A DNA stretch of 64,000 bases from Metaphire vulgaris (GCA_018105865.1 CM030832.1:13977919-14041918), one strand, 5' to 3'. Positions 1-12,752 are shown, numbered from the stretch's first letter. The notes: generated by a model not told the origin, from the letters alone. Numbers and translations: made by a program.

Positions 1-105
1 CAGCGGTTCTCAAACTTTTAGGATTTCTTGCGTGGTGGTCACATAGAAATTTTGTGATGACTCGCGGACCTTATAAAATTTTAATATTAAATTAACTATA
101 ATTAA

Positions 106-799
106 GGTACTTGTCTGTTAACGGATACTCTTTTCAGCCCGTCTACTGGGGCGCCCCGCTCGCTGGGTGGGCCTAGCCCGTCTTCCTATACGGGCGCCAC
201 GGACTACGGTCACGCAGGGAAGGAAAGGGCACGGCAAATGCGAGCACGCCCTTTAGACTAGTTCCTCGCAATAACAATATAAGTGCCGTTAAAAAGGTAA
301 ACGCGAGTTCTCTAACCAGTTGCCTGATCAAACCGTGGTTTTGCATTCTTTTTACGGCACCACCATTGCGGCCTACCACCCAGAGATTGTTGTGCCCATT
401 GGCACACAGACGAAACTCCGGCAGGATCCCCTTCTGCTGCAGAAACGCGTGGCAAATCAAAGATTGAAGTCATTCTTCAAATGTAACACCGAGAATGCTT
501 GCCTCTCATATTTATAGGGGCAGGGGTTTTGAATTTGCCACACGGGTCGAGCCAGGCCGCGGAAGCCACAACGGTAGACTATGCACCAACGGTTGAACAA
601 GGGGTTTTGAATTTGCCTGAAGGGTCGAGCCAAGCCGCGGAAGCCACAACGGTAGACTATGCACCAACGGTTGAACAGAGCCCAGTCGAGTAAACCCCAA
701 CGGCCCACCCGGGGCGCCCCAGCCGAACGGGGCGCCCCAGGCGCCTACGCCCGTTTGGAAAGACGGGTTGAAAAGAGTATCCGTAAACAGACAAGTACC
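106..799. mobile_element. Merlin-like element nested in hAT-A
   Basis: Terminal inverted repeats of about 38 bp begin GGTACTTGTCTGTT and differ at few positions. They are flanked by a perfect 8-bp direct repeat ataattaa (98-105 and 800-807). GG termini and 8-bp duplications fit the Merlin (IS1016-like) superfamily. The minus-strand frame at about 300-460 (LQQKGILPEFRLCANGH) resembles the N-terminal zinc-ribbon region of such transposases, but the rest is lost. The remainder is GC-rich and includes a 78-bp tandem duplication. The Merlin assignment is inference; the insertion itself is directly visible. Confidence 0.7.
523..678. repeat. 78-bp tandem duplication inside the Merlin-like element
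   Basis: Two units, 523-600 and 601-678, differ at only a few positions. Each unit is a multiple of three, so all frames stay open through both. This creates repetitive ORFs on either strand that are probably not real proteins. Confidence 0.85.
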
Positions 800-1328
800 A
801 TAATTAACACATAGGCTACTTGTTTTGTCCATCAATAATTTAGTTACAAAACTGAAAATTTAGTCATCAAATTTAAATTCAAGTGGAATCAGCACTTTTA
901 GGGCTATCAGTGTATTTTGTGCTGGTGAGATATCTTGAGAAAGTAATCCCTGTACGGTCCCCTTGAAACCGCCTGGCGGTCCCCTATGGTACCACGGACC
1001 CCAGTTTGAGAACCACTGATCTACAAAGTGTAAACCAGTTCTGGGCATTATTGAATAGAACAAGATATGCACATCTTCAGGATGGAAGTATCACAACCAT
1101 AGGCATGGACTTTAACATCAGTGCAGACACAAAAGGACAAACCATTAACTTTTTTATCTCTAATACCAAAGTCCCCCTCAAAAGCCGACCCACACCTCAC
1201 CCCGGTGAGGGGGGTGACAACGACCAAGTAGGGGATTGCCTGCTAAGGCTATGCCATCAGAGGTGAAAGTGCTTGCACTGAAGTACCTCCTTGGGCTTCA
1301 TGCAAGGTGGACAGGCCTAGCAGGAACC

Positions 1329-2061
1329 ATAAATTGTGCTTTGTGCAGTCTTACCTTAACAAGGTACTTCCTGGATAAGTTAATTTCTTGCTCTGAAACT
1401 AAAATATTAAATGAACTGATGGTAATGTCAGCTACAGAAAAACTTATTAGAATGGTGTAATGGTGATATTGGCATATTTGATGATGGTATGATCAGGTGC
1501 TTTGAAATGGCTAAAAATTTTGATGATGACTTTATTGGCATTGTTTCCTGTCATTGGCAGTGCAACATTAAACAAGGCCATTCATTGTAAAATAGATAAA
1601 TTTTAATAAGAAATGACATGCAGAAAGAAGCAACTCGTTTACTTGAAAAAAGAGTGACTTAATTTGGAATACATTCTACAGCAAAATTCCCACAGCTGGC
1701 ATTGGTCATTATTAGAGTTTTTACAAATCAGGCTATCATAACCATGACCTTTGGTGCCTCAAATGTTGGGACATGATTTAAACAGAAGTTGAAATTTTAT
1801 TAGAATAAATATTGAAACTAACCTCAGCACAACCAATGACAGGAAACAATGCCAAAAAAGTCATCATCAAAATTTTTAGCCATTTCAAAGCACCTGATCA
1901 TACCATCATCAAATATGCCAATATCACCATTACACCATTCTAATAAGTTTTCCTGTAGCTGACATTACCATCAGTTCATTTAATATTTTAGTTTCAGAGC
2001 AAGAAATTAACTTATCCAGGAAGTACCTTGTTAGGGTAAGACTGCACAAAGCACAATTTAT
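1329..2061. repeat. large inverted repeat, arms about 235-245 bp, spacer about 250 bp
   Basis: Positions 1329-1565 and 1818-2061 are near-identical inverted copies (one-base differences such as CTACAGA versus CTACAGG). The arms share a protein-like frame of about 37 codons (LLEWCNGDIGIFDD, MIRCFEMAKNFDDDFIGI) on plus in the left arm and minus in the right. The protein is not recognised. It may be a duplicated exon of an unknown gene or a foldback element. No terminal transposon motif was found. Confidence 0.85.
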
Positions 2062-2065
2062 GAAC

Positions 2066-3240
2066 AGTTTATATAAAAACAGAGCCTTTCTTCTTCAGAA
2101 ATGAAATCAGTTTGTATCTAAGGTCAAATTCCATATATATTTACAATAAACATTCATACTCATTAGCCTGACAAAGTCTAAGAGCCTACAACAAAAACAA
2201 TGTACCGGTAGATAAAACAACCATATTGTTGATACTTATGGCAAAACCAGCTCAAAATTGGTCCCTTCTGGTTAAAATGATCACACAATTGTCTGGTTAA
2301 AGCAATCTAAGAACAGGTACCTGCAAAATATTTACACAGACAACCAGATTTCTACAACAATGACTGCAAGTCCAAAGTCCCACATCAGCATTACTTGCAC
2401 AATACATTGTTCACACAGGTTTCTAAAAAAATCAACTGTTAACATACACTGTAGTTGTAGTTCTAGTGTTTGAAATTAAAACATTCAGTGTCATCTAGAA
2501 GAAATGTCTAGGTAGTAGAAGACATGTATGTTTTTTATGCAGGTCAATCCAAAGCAACTGACTGTTAATAAAACAAGGTAGCTACAATCACAAAATTGCC
2601 TGCCAAGATTGCATCAGTAGGAAATCATTACTTCATTACACTAAGCCTCAAGAAAACATGACAACATGACTATAAATGTCAATTGTCAGCTAGCTATAGC
2701 TGCCCAGCATGTGTCAACATATGAAAGAATGGGAAAAGAATAATTTTATTTCCTGAAGTGAATGCTTGGTCCACTCTTTCCTCCTATGTTGCTAAATTTA
2801 TAATGCCTAGACTTTTTCTGGCACAAGATGAAGCAAATTTAAAATCCATGGTCACTACTTTTGTCTTGCAGTAACTCTGGTATTATAATTAAGGTCTTTC
2901 TCTTTCCATTCATCATCTAGCCACTAAATCAGAAGCAGAGACTATAAAAAGGGATGGAAAAAGACCACAATGACACCTTTAAAAACCTAGTGGTTACTGC
3001 AACTGAATTGATGTGGGAGTGCCAGAAAGAAGGAGGCATCTGAACAGAAAATGAAGAGTAAGACTTCAAAATTGCTATATGACATTCCAATGGATAAATT
3101 TACAAAGTGATCTCAGTAAGGTTATGAATTCTGAAAATATTTCCACTAATTGGCTTTACTCCATACAGTTTACTGAAAATGCTGTCAGCCTTTGCATGAA
3201 CATTTTTAAAAGAGCTTAAATTGATGCTCCACAGAGTTCC
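2066..3240. other. AT-rich spacer, no gene seen
   Basis: No exon-like frame, recognisable repeat end or microsatellite was found in this stretch. Confidence 0.5.
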
Positions 3241-3955
3241 AACTGTCCCAATGGCTTGTCTTGTCTTCAGCCATCCTATCTACGAGTGTAGACCGCATCA
3301 TGAATGAGATTGTTCCATTGTTTTCTGTTGTCTGTCATTCGGATCCCATTTCCATTGTCTTTCCAGTCCATTGCATGATGTTATCAGTCCACCTGGTTCT
3401 GGGTTTGCCTTTTTTCCTTTTCCATCAGTTGTGCCTTGTATAATTTCCTTTCCCAAACAGGTGCCTGTTTTCCTCATGATGTGGCCAAAGTATGACAATT
3501 TTCTTCTTTTGATAGACTCCAAAAATTCTCTTGTAACACCTCCCTTCTCTAATACCCATTCATTAGTTCTCTTTTCTGTCCATGATATATGCAGAATCTG
3601 TCTTAATCCTTTCATCTCAAATGCCTTGATCCTTGCTTCGTCTCTTTTTTTCAAAGTCCATGTCTCACATCCGTATGTTGCCACTGGCCAAACTAGAGTT
3701 TTCCATAGTTTGATCTTTGTGGTTATCGATATGTCGTGGCTTTTCCATAGATTCTGTAGTGCTTTGTTGACTGCTTGACCTTTATCCAATCTGGCGCGAA
3801 TTTCGGTTTCACATCCTGCATCTTCTATGATTATTGATCCTAGATAAACAAAGCCTGTCACCTGTTCTAGTTGTTTTCCATTAATACATATTTTGCATTG
3901 AGTTTCATTTGTATTCATTACTTTTGTTTTATCAATAGATAATACCAATGGCTAA
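3240..3955 (-). pseudogene. RTE-type LINE remnant, C-terminal part of the RT ORF
   Basis: The minus-strand frame 3948-3298 contains FVYLGSIIIEDAGCETEIRA, WPVATYGCETWTLKK, EARIKAFEMKGLRQIL, WTEKRTNEWVLE and KLSYFGHIMRK. This is the characteristic thumb/C-terminal order of RTE/BovB-clade reverse transcriptases. The catalytic YADD region is absent (5' truncated) and the extreme C terminus is frame-shifted near 3340. It is a dead fragment. Confidence 0.85.
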
Positions 3956-3959
3956 TAAT

Positions 3960-5690
3960 CTAATAATCATCTATACTTTGTGGCCTAAAAGCAAGCATTC
4001 AGGTTCAAAACACACCGCAGAAACTGTTGTCATATTTCAAGTTGGCCTGAACTTTTGTTGCACATGTGGTTAGTCCAAGTTAGAAGTGCTCTCTGTTTTC
4101 TGGGCTTCACCTCAGACTCTGCTGTGAACTTATCAGGAACTCCAGCTTCCAATATGACACTCACTCCTCATGTCCCTACCTACCTGCCATTTTAGATGCT
4201 TCAACTTCTGATAATCGCTGACGTCACTTAAAGAATGCTGCTCTTATATGTTTTAAAGACTATTCACATAGTACTGGATCGTTGCAATATATTTTAGGAT
4301 TTTCAATTGCAAAGTACTATAAGAAGTGTAGTAGAATGACACTGTCAACAAACAACATGAAAACATCCTCAATTATCTGTTGTTGTTGTTAGTGATTAAA
4401 GTCTTTCAATATGTGACATTAACAGTGCATGACTGATCGTATTCTGCTTTTGCCAAAGATCAACTAACTGGCAATAAAAAATCTTGCAAAGAAATAAATT
4501 CCCCCTGATATAGGAAAAAGAATCAAAATTACAATTAAACTGCTGATATAGGGAGAAATCATTGCTTTAAACCTCCCCCATCTCCCTATTTACCACGATT
4601 CACAAATCCCAGTCATGAAGAATTAATAGTACCAGCAGACTTAAAACCGAGTCAACCATAAACAGGCACTGCAGGGATAGTTGCTCATGTAAGTCAACAG
4701 AAAAGTCCAGTGCATAAAAGAAATAATCACTGCCGTTATGCGAGTCTTGGGAATTAATCTAATGCACCGCAAAAGCAATGACTGGTTTGGGATAAATAAT
4801 TTATCACACACAAAGAGCTCGTTTCATATCTATCACTGCCTCTGAAAATATTTCAGATGAAATTACCGTAATTCCGAAATGCTACAATCAATGACAGCCT
4901 TGATTCAACATTACGATTGCAGTACTGGGTAATTTAGAACCTGAGAAGATGACAATAGCAAACTACTTAATTAAAATTATGAGCCACTTTTGTTTAAAGC
5001 CAATTCTCTTCACAGCAGCATTCACATGTATTTACCGGTATTTCTCTCTCTCTTCTCAGCCACACAAAACCAGCAAGTGTCAACAGACATGTACACAAAT
5101 AACAACTGCAATTAGACATCAGGTGCAAACAAAGACTGTCAAAATGCAGATACACATTTAAGGATTGTGATGGTGAAAAAAGCAAAGTATAGATTCGGTA
5201 TCGTTGTTATTGTGACCTCTCTTTGAAACACTTTGGAAAGTTAATAACTGAGTGATACAAACATAGGATAGAGGAGTGTAACAGAGAAGTGATAAAATTT
5301 GAAGATATGCAATGATATGTTGGGGTTCAAATCCAACCCAGACCATACGAGTGCCAAGACACTGGTCACCTTGAAATATGTTCACTCTTTAATTGTCTGT
5401 GGAGAAGACAAAACGGGAGACTGGCAGAGAATTCGTTACCATCATTGTCCTCATCAGTGTCCTCATCAGTGTCCTCCTCCTACTCCTCCTCCTCCTCCTC
5501 CTCCTCATCATCATCATCATCATAGAATACAGTGTAATCATATACTATGTTTTTGCAGTAAATTATTTCAGCTGCAATGCTACAGTGTTTCACATTTCTT
5601 TCTCTATTTACAAAAAAATCAGATGAAAACAGTGATAGATGCTGTTATATCTCTGCTTTACTGACCCCTGAGATAAATAATAACCGACTG
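3960..5690. other. non-coding stretch with a CTC/ATC microsatellite
   Basis: No exon is supported. 5473-5523 is a compound (CTC)n(ATC)n microsatellite that generates proline/histidine or leucine/isoleucine run ORFs, which are artefacts. Confidence 0.6.
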
Positions 5691-5870
5691 TCTATAAACT
5701 GAATAGAAATAGCATTATTTTCTTAACACATTCCAAAATCGACACTAAAAGAAAACCAAAACAATTGAAAATGAGAAAATGGGAGATACAAATAGTTAAA
5801 TGAAAACAACAGCAAACAGAATAAACCAATATTTTCAGGACAATGAACATAAGCATTATTGGTGCATACC

Positions 5871-6797
5871 TCCACCACATGACCACTGTGTCTTGAAGTT
5901 TTTCTGTGGCATGATGCAGGCAAGAATTTGGCCTCCACGCATTTACGGCTGAAGAATTTACAGGAAAATGCGACAATAGAGGTAATGCATCAGAAGCCCG
6001 AACCTTATTCGTTTTATAGGACAAATTGTGACCAACTGGGTTTCTGTTTTCACAACCACTATGAATGGCCTTAGACAACCCTGCTCGAGTGTGCAAATGC
6101 AAACTGCTTTCACTACCGACAGGGAAGCCATGCCTGACATCAGAAGCATCCGTCAGCAAGCAGTCAGACCTTAATTCACATAAAGCCTGTTGTGCAGCAG
6201 CATAACCGCATCTACGGTGATTAACACCCACGACATCCTTCCCAAATAATCCTTCATTAGTTCGATTTGCCAGCTGGCCACGGAATCTGTCTTCTGCAGA
6301 TGGTTCGTAGCTTTGCAGCAAGGCGCTGTCACAAGCAGCAGAATTCGTGTGAAGTGTTTTAGTGTTTACGTCGAAATTAGTAAAGTTGTCCAAACTTTCA
6401 AAAGCAGAACTCTTTGCATCCCTAACAGGAGATGCATCATCCTGCAAACTGTTCCTATGTTTAATGCAGTAATGTTGCAGCACGTCAGACTTTTGCAAAA
6501 TTTGAGCAAATTTACAAAATGATTCTGTACAGTTCCCTGAAACATGCTGACATTTATTGCAGATTCTTTCAACACCAAATGATGTGCCATAGGTGTTTAC
6601 AACTCCCTTCAGTTTGACACTTTTAAGACGATTCACCGAATCACTTTCATCCCCTTCTGCATCTCTTCCTTTGCAAAAAGGCGTCACTAGTACATGGCCA
6701 TGTGACAATCTCAGATTTTCTTTAATCACATTCAGAATTGGAAAAGTTTCGTTGTGGGTCATATTAATAATTGTACAAGAACTCCGGCGGCAACAAA
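5871..6797 (-). CDS. candidate long internal exon of an unidentified gene
   Basis: An open minus-strand frame of about 300 codons, long for this AT-rich sequence. A plausible acceptor (TTAATTTTTAAG) lies before 6797 and a good donor (TGGAG|GTATGC) at 5871. The encoded segment is Ser/Asn/Asp-rich with scattered Cys/His (ICNKCQHVSGNCTESFCKF, LQHYCIKH) and could hold a small zinc-binding patch. I do not recognise a family. It might also be a terminal exon reading on to 5692, but the tail there is hydrophobic and looks intronic. The first in-frame ATG is at 6762. Confidence 0.45.
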
Positions 6798-6799
6798 AT

Positions 6800-7625
6800 G
6801 TACTTAAAAATTAATCATCCATTTGAGGTACAAATCTACATGGCATCAAGTCACAGGAATGCCTTTCAAAAATTTAATATTTGATAGACAAGCTCCTGCA
6901 ACTAAATAATTTAACCAGATTAAATTAGAAATATAACAATGATTTCAAACAATTCATCTGCAAATTACTGGAAGCGTAGATTTCTCTCTGATGCCGAACT
7001 ATGTCTCATCTCCAATTCTAAAGCAAAGACAAGAAAATTTTTGAAGGTATTTATCAGTGACTGAATCAGATGCCAATACATATATAGTAAACTTGATCCA
7101 TCTGATATTCAAAAGCACCGAGAAAACTAGAAGCGTTAAACCTGCATGGCTCTGAAGCACTCAGCACTGTCAATTGATTGACACTATTAACTAGAACTCC
7201 AACAGAATCAGACTCTTCAAAATATCCGGATGCAGCATCATGCCAATCGTCCAGTCCCGAAATCCCTAGTGCCAGACTTTCCCGACCAATGCATTAATTC
7301 GGAAGCAAACAGCACGCAAGTAAGCAAGCAACTGCCCAAGGCATGCCTCAACCCTTTCCCTCTACACGATGTAGTCAGCCGCGTTCGCGTTAGTCCCATC
7401 GCAGGCTTCACTGGCAGCATCTCAAGTCCACGCATTTATTCAGAATGCAATCTGTAAAGTCTGCTCCGCACCAGACAATCCGTTGGTTACAAAGCAATGA
7501 ATCAGCAGCAAAATAACTGCTGCTTGGCTTTGTCCATTCATTGATGCAGTAAGCAAATCATCCTTTTACGGATCTCAAAATGTTTTCATCCTCATTAAAC
7601 AATTGACTTGCATCAGTTCCCTCAG
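6800..7625. other. no gene seen
   Basis: Mixed composition, slightly more CpG-rich around 7230-7450. No splice-bounded frame or homology recognised. Confidence 0.4.
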
Positions 7626-7965
7626 GGCACAGACATTCTCGGATCTCCTCCCTGAACATAATACCCCCCCACATTATCCCCCCCCCGGACATATTCCCCT
7701 CTCGGTAAAGAAGTAATGAACAATGTAAATCAATATCATAGGTCTTAATTTTGCTGTCAGTATCGTTTAGGGTTAGTGTTTCGTGTTTGGTTTTTGGTGT
7801 GGGTAATGATTATATGACCCCGTACGGGTGCAACACACTGCTTTTCGTCAAAGCCCATAGAGGAGGGATTATGTCCGGCAGTGTCATTTCAAAGGGTGTA
7901 CCAGGAAGTATAATGTCCGGGGGGATTATGTCCAGGGGGAAGAATGTCCTGTACCCACTTCCCTT
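7625..7965. mobile_element. iterated-terminus element, family I copy 1
   Basis: Ends are built of repeated GGACATTATCCCCC-like units pointing inward from both sides. The termini read GGGCACAGACATTCT and its partner ending GAATGTCCTGTACCC. Flanks agttccctca and acttccctta match at 8 of 10. The centre aligns, in opposite orientation, with 16417-16730 (for example GTTTAGGGTTAGTGTTTCGTG). No transposase frame is present. Confidence 0.65.
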
Positions 7966-7969
7966 ACTT

Positions 7970-9095
7970 CAATGGTGCTAAACATTGTGGAAGATCGTAC
8001 AGAAAAGGACAAAAGTCAAGCTGACAGCTGACAATGCAATTTGATTACATCTCCAACCTCCACATACTTGACATTAAATCAACAACAAAAGATTTGATAT
8101 CTCGTCCATATCTTAGCTAAAACTGCACGTTAGGCAATGGTAGAATTGCATCAGCTGTGTAATAAAAACAACACTAAAACAGAAATTGATAAAATCATAA
8201 ATTTGCTCTTGTGATAAATTACTATTTTCTTAAACCAATGCCGCATCAATGCCTTCAATGCCTACAGATCGGCAAGTTTATTTGCCAATCAGCAATTTGA
8301 AAATGCCACCGGATTTTAACTGTAAAAGACTATATATGATAATCTAGGCCTAACAATTAAATGCACCATAACATTTCTTTGTGTCTCAATTTCTTTATAC
8401 CCAACAGATACTCTAATTGGTCACTCTAATTGGTCACTGTGAGTTAATATAGAATTACAAAGACTGCATAGTAAATAGAATAGACTCAAATGAAAGGAAA
8501 CAACCAGCATCAAAGCATCATAAGCACAATATAAAGCTTAATACAGGAAGAAATGTAAATTGGGTAGAAAAGTAACTGAAATTACAAACACAGTAATGGC
8601 AGCAACCCTGTAAAGAATTACTGGAAGAACTTCTGTTTCAGTATCAGCTACATGCTAATCTTTACTGAGTCAAAGAAATAGTACAAGATGCACACAGAAA
8701 TTTCAACAGCCCAAGTAATTCTAGCAACATATGATTCATAGATTCTGTATGCCATATTTAAACAAGCTGCACAAATTTTACAACTTCACATCAAGTTAAT
8801 TCAAATTCATTGAATATTTACCGGTAACAGTTTTTGATGCCCTCGGTACTACATTTCTGAGGGACATATTAAATATATTTCAAACTTTGAAAAAACTTCA
8901 AAAGGTTTATTTTTCAAGTGAAATCAGAAACTGGGTAATAGACCTAAGAACAGTATTCTTTTCAATAAATACACGGCAATGTAATGTTCACTGTTACAAG
9001 ACTGACTGAATATGAGCTGCCATCTAGGGACTGATATTAATATTCATGTGCCACCTGGTGAAAGTTAAGAGACAAAACTGGCTTTCCGCCCTACC
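7970..9095. other. no gene seen
   Basis: AT-rich. A short direct repeat CTCTAATTGGTCA occurs twice at about 8410-8440. Nothing else supported. Confidence 0.5.
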
Positions 9096-9098
9096 ATT

Positions 9099-9228
9099 GG
9101 TGCCAGGACAAAATGTCTGTGGACAAAATGTCACAGACAAAATGTAACCCTAACTCTAAATCGTGACATTTTGTCTGTGACATTTTGTCCCCATGACATT
9201 TTGTCTGCGGACATTTTATCTGGCCACG
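9099..9228. mobile_element. 130-bp foldback element of ACAAAATGTC units
   Basis: Three to four copies of GGACAAAATGTC-type units on the left face inverted copies on the right across a short AT-rich centre. Flanks ctaccatt and ctatcatt match at 7 of 8, which suggests a target duplication. The whole element can fold into one hairpin. Non-coding. Confidence 0.6.
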
Positions 9229-9229
9229 C

Positions 9230-11405
9230 TATCATTACAATCACAATGGCAGCACCGGTCTTTTATCTCTTACTTACTTATTGTGATTTAAAGTGGCTTA
9301 GGAGGCATTACTGCCTTTGTGCAAGCCACAGGAAAGTCACAGGGAGTGCTAACAAGGCTTGAACCCGCTCCTTCAGGTCACCGCTCCAGCGCATAACCCA
9401 CTCTGTCATCACCTGCCCCTGAATCTATTACAGATTAGGGAAGCAATGGCACAGACTAGATGCATTCCAACTCGATCCAACTGATTTTGATTTAAATTGT
9501 AAATTTTCACTACTGTACTAGCTAGCTAGCTTTATAAATTCTGGATTACTTGGTATATCAGTATACCTTCACTTGTTTAGAATTCATTTCTGGCTTTATT
9601 ATTAAAATTTAAAATTTAACCTCTACTATCGCTTACCAGTACTTCATTACCATCATTCAGACTAGTTTAATAATTAATTACTGTAGATCATATCTTTTTC
9701 TAGAATATTAATTACGGTAATTTAATCATTTATTTCACACTAACATTGGTTGGTCCTACTCAGCTTGTGCTGAGATTGTACAACTTGACTTCTTTAGTTC
9801 CTACATCTGTTACAATGCAATGCCCTGCTGTAAAGTGGCTAAATTAGGTAATATAGACAGATTTCGGGACGACTCCTTCCCTACAATAATACAATTTTTT
9901 CACAGCCTGCCTTGCTGCTTCCCCACACTCCCACTCTGACTGATCTCTAGAACTGACCTGATCTTTTTCAGCATTGATTTAGGAGTACCATCAATTGATA
10001 CACTGGATCATTAAAACTGGTGCTACAGAAGTTCAAAAATATTAACAATATTATTAGCATTTGCTTAAATACAGTGCAATGCAATAGAGCAATAACAAAT
10101 TTAAATAAAGAGACAACAGTATGCAAAGACTCAGTACTCAAATGCCAATTTAACACAACAAATGATATCTAAACAATTGAAATAAGGAATTTCTTAGCAA
10201 TAACCAACGAATTTAAAGAAAGCGTACTTGCACCTCTTAACAACCTGTATATAACTTTTTTCTAGCTCTAACCACAGTTTTCTCACACATGCAATACAAG
10301 CATGTCCATACTACTCCTCAAGAAGTCCTGGTCATACACAAATATGGGTCATAAGTTACAATAACTAAAAAATGATCTGAAATACTTCTGGTTACAGTCT
10401 ATAAAGTCTCACTGGTAGTTGTCATCAAAATATACTTTAAAATGCCTGTAACTAAAGGGGAATGTACACTATCCTATTTCCAATGCCTGCCTCCACCTCA
10501 TGGTTAGCCAAAGTCTAAATTTGATCAGAGGGTCACATGACAACAGATGGCTCTTTCCTTCTTATTATGATCAGAAGGAAGGAGCCACCTGTTGTTATGG
10601 TAATTACCATCAAATGTTATGTCACTATGGTAATTACCATCAAGGAATAGAAGTGTTCTATTTTCATCCACCTGCAAGCACTGGCAAATTCTGGTTTAAC
10701 TTTGAAGACACATTTGAAGACACAGTTGAAAACCATTTCTGAAATTTCTCCTGAATTCAGCCTCTGAATATACGGGATGAAATGCATAAATTTATCATTT
10801 ATGTACCTAAATTCCACCCATTTATTGCACAATATGCAATCGCATAATTGCATCAAACTCACAGTCCTAAGTAGTGGACAGCTACTTAGTTCTGCTGGTT
10901 ACATTGTGAATAAGGTGCGTGCATCACTTGAACCAAGCACTGCTCATATGCTTGTGTGTCTGCATAGCTGGTTATCCAACGACACATGAGCGAGAAAAGG
11001 CTTGAGCTATTTAATCTTTTCAACTGAAATCAGTGGTGCCCAAATAAATTTTTCCAGGGGAGGCAAAACACAATGGTCACAGCTTATATAGTCTTCAAGA
11101 TATTCAATTCCACAGTTCTTAAAGTTAAGTTTCTCGATTTCACTTTGCATATCAGAAATGTTTTAGTGTGAAAATATTGGCTAAAAGCCAAAACTATAGT
11201 TAGTTAAAAATAGATTTGCAGTTTCCAGGGGTAAAGTGCCCCTTCTTGCCTCAATGTGTGGGTACCCATGACTGAAATGTATGTGAAATATCACATATTT
11301 GTCAGTAAATGTCACTACAGCACTTTCTGTGATTTAATCAATATTAACTATTAATTGATAGTTAATTTTTTTAAAGTTAACTATTAATACTAAATTATTC
11401 ATGAT
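9230..11405. other. no gene seen
   Basis: AT-rich, non-coding in all frames examined. A 12-bp palindrome TGGTAATTACCA occurs twice near 10600 and 10630. Confidence 0.45.
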
Positions 11406-11410
11406 CAGCC

Positions 11411-12485
11411 TTAACCTTTTCCTTGGGTTAGCCGTTTTAAGACAGCGGCGGAAAACTTTGACAAAACGGGGTTAGCCATCTATAAACGGCGCGCTATACA
11501 AGCGACTGCGTACTGCGGACCTGCACGATTTTCAAAAATCCAACGCGGGGACCGAGTTAGCTCACATCCATTCGATAGGCGGCAGCACCGTTTTTGATAA
11601 TACTGACTATATATGCAAGGGATATTGACTGTAGACTGACCAAGGCTGGAAAATGTATAGGAAAAATCTTCAGCCGGAGGCTAGAATGGCCATAACTACG
11701 CAGAATATGGTCCGATCTTCAAACTTTTTGCACTATTCTGTTCCAATTACACCTCCCAACAACTTTCCCGCTCACAGTTGGGGGTCACCACTGAAAAAAA
11801 TTTTTATTGAGCTTTGAAAATTTTTTGTCGGAGATGGTCCGATTTTGGGGTGTAGAGTGGACCCTACCCCCAAATTTTTTTGCATGGATGGTTGAAAGCC
11901 CAATAAAAATGCTCAACAATGGTGCAAACCGCATCTTTCTAGCTTCTATATAGCCTGAAATATACCGAGTTGTTCGGTTTTTCACATTGAAAATCCGTTC
12001 GCGTAATTGTCATTTCAGCAAGCAATTGGTACTTAGATATGAAACTCCATAACTACCCCAAATATGGTCCGATCTTCAAAATTTTTGCACCATTCTGTTC
12101 TAATTACACTCCTCTAGAACTCTATCGCTCACATTTGGGGGTTTACCGCTGAAGACGTTTTGCTATTGACCTTTGATCAAAATTTGAACAAAATGTTGAA
12201 GAGGGGTCCGATTTTGGGGTGTAGAGTGGTCCCTACCCCCAACTTTTTTCTTTTGGCACGGATGAATAGAAAGAGCAATAAAAATGCTCAACAACGGTGC
12301 AAACCGCATCTTTCTAGCTTCTATATAGCCTGAAATTTAGTAAGTTTATAACGTATATGTTCACGTTTTCATACGAACGAACGCCTGACGCGGCTGGATG
12401 ACTTTAAAAATTTTTCCAAAATTAATTTTCTTTCCAGACGACGCGGGATGACTTTAAAAATTTAATTCCCCCTTTAAAAGGTTAA
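11411..12485. mobile_element. possible piggyBac-like relic with TTAA ends
   Basis: Bounded by TTAACCTTTT and AAAAGGTTAA, a 10-bp inverted repeat including TTAA. The interior contains a diverged tandem duplication (11691-12336). The terminal match is short, so the element call is tentative. Confidence 0.35.
11691..12336. repeat. diverged tandem duplication, period about 357 bp
   Basis: Units beginning CATAACTAC at 11691 and 12048 share ATGGTCCGATCTTCAAA, TCCGATTTTGGGGTGTAGAG and TCTTTCTAGCTTCTATATAG in the same order, with small indels. A related fragment (GGGGTCACCACTGAAAAA) is present near 44151. Confidence 0.8.
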
Positions 12486-12752
12486 TATATAGCCCAAATT
12501 TTCTTTCAAATTATAAATTAGAAATTTTACAATTACAATTAGAATTAGAATTAGCAAAATTTCACAACTAATTAATTAGAATTAGAATTAGATACCTTCT
12601 AATTTAATTATGGCATGAGCTGCCTAAATTAACAGCGAAAATTAATTTCAGTAGCCTAACAGACAGCAGGTTAAATTACAGATATTTGTTAATCTTTTCC
12701 TCCAAAACACTTAACAGTTTGCATTAATTCCAAGTCATATACTATATCTGTC

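Larger units (their letters stand above)
1..1018. mobile_element. hAT element, family A copy 1
   Basis: Terminal inverted repeats CAGCGGTTCTCAAACT and its partner ending GAGAACCACTG match at 15 of 16 bases, which is typical of hAT transposons. The left end falls on the first base of the window, so the left target duplication is not visible. A second copy lies at 43632-44415 in opposite orientation and matches at both ends over about 100 bp. It carries no transposase. A Merlin-like element sits inside it. Confidence 0.85.

Noticed and set aside
457..835. ORFs with repeated 26-residue units on both strands
   Set aside because: Arise from the 78-bp tandem duplication, which keeps every frame open; no protein family matches.
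1186..1225. CACCCCGGTGAGGGGGG palindrome-like word as a regulatory site
   Set aside because: Short and isolated; no context supports a function.
5299..5664. Plus-strand ORFs with poly-Pro/His or Leu/Ile
   Set aside because: Frames through the (CTC)n(ATC)n microsatellite; no support outside it.
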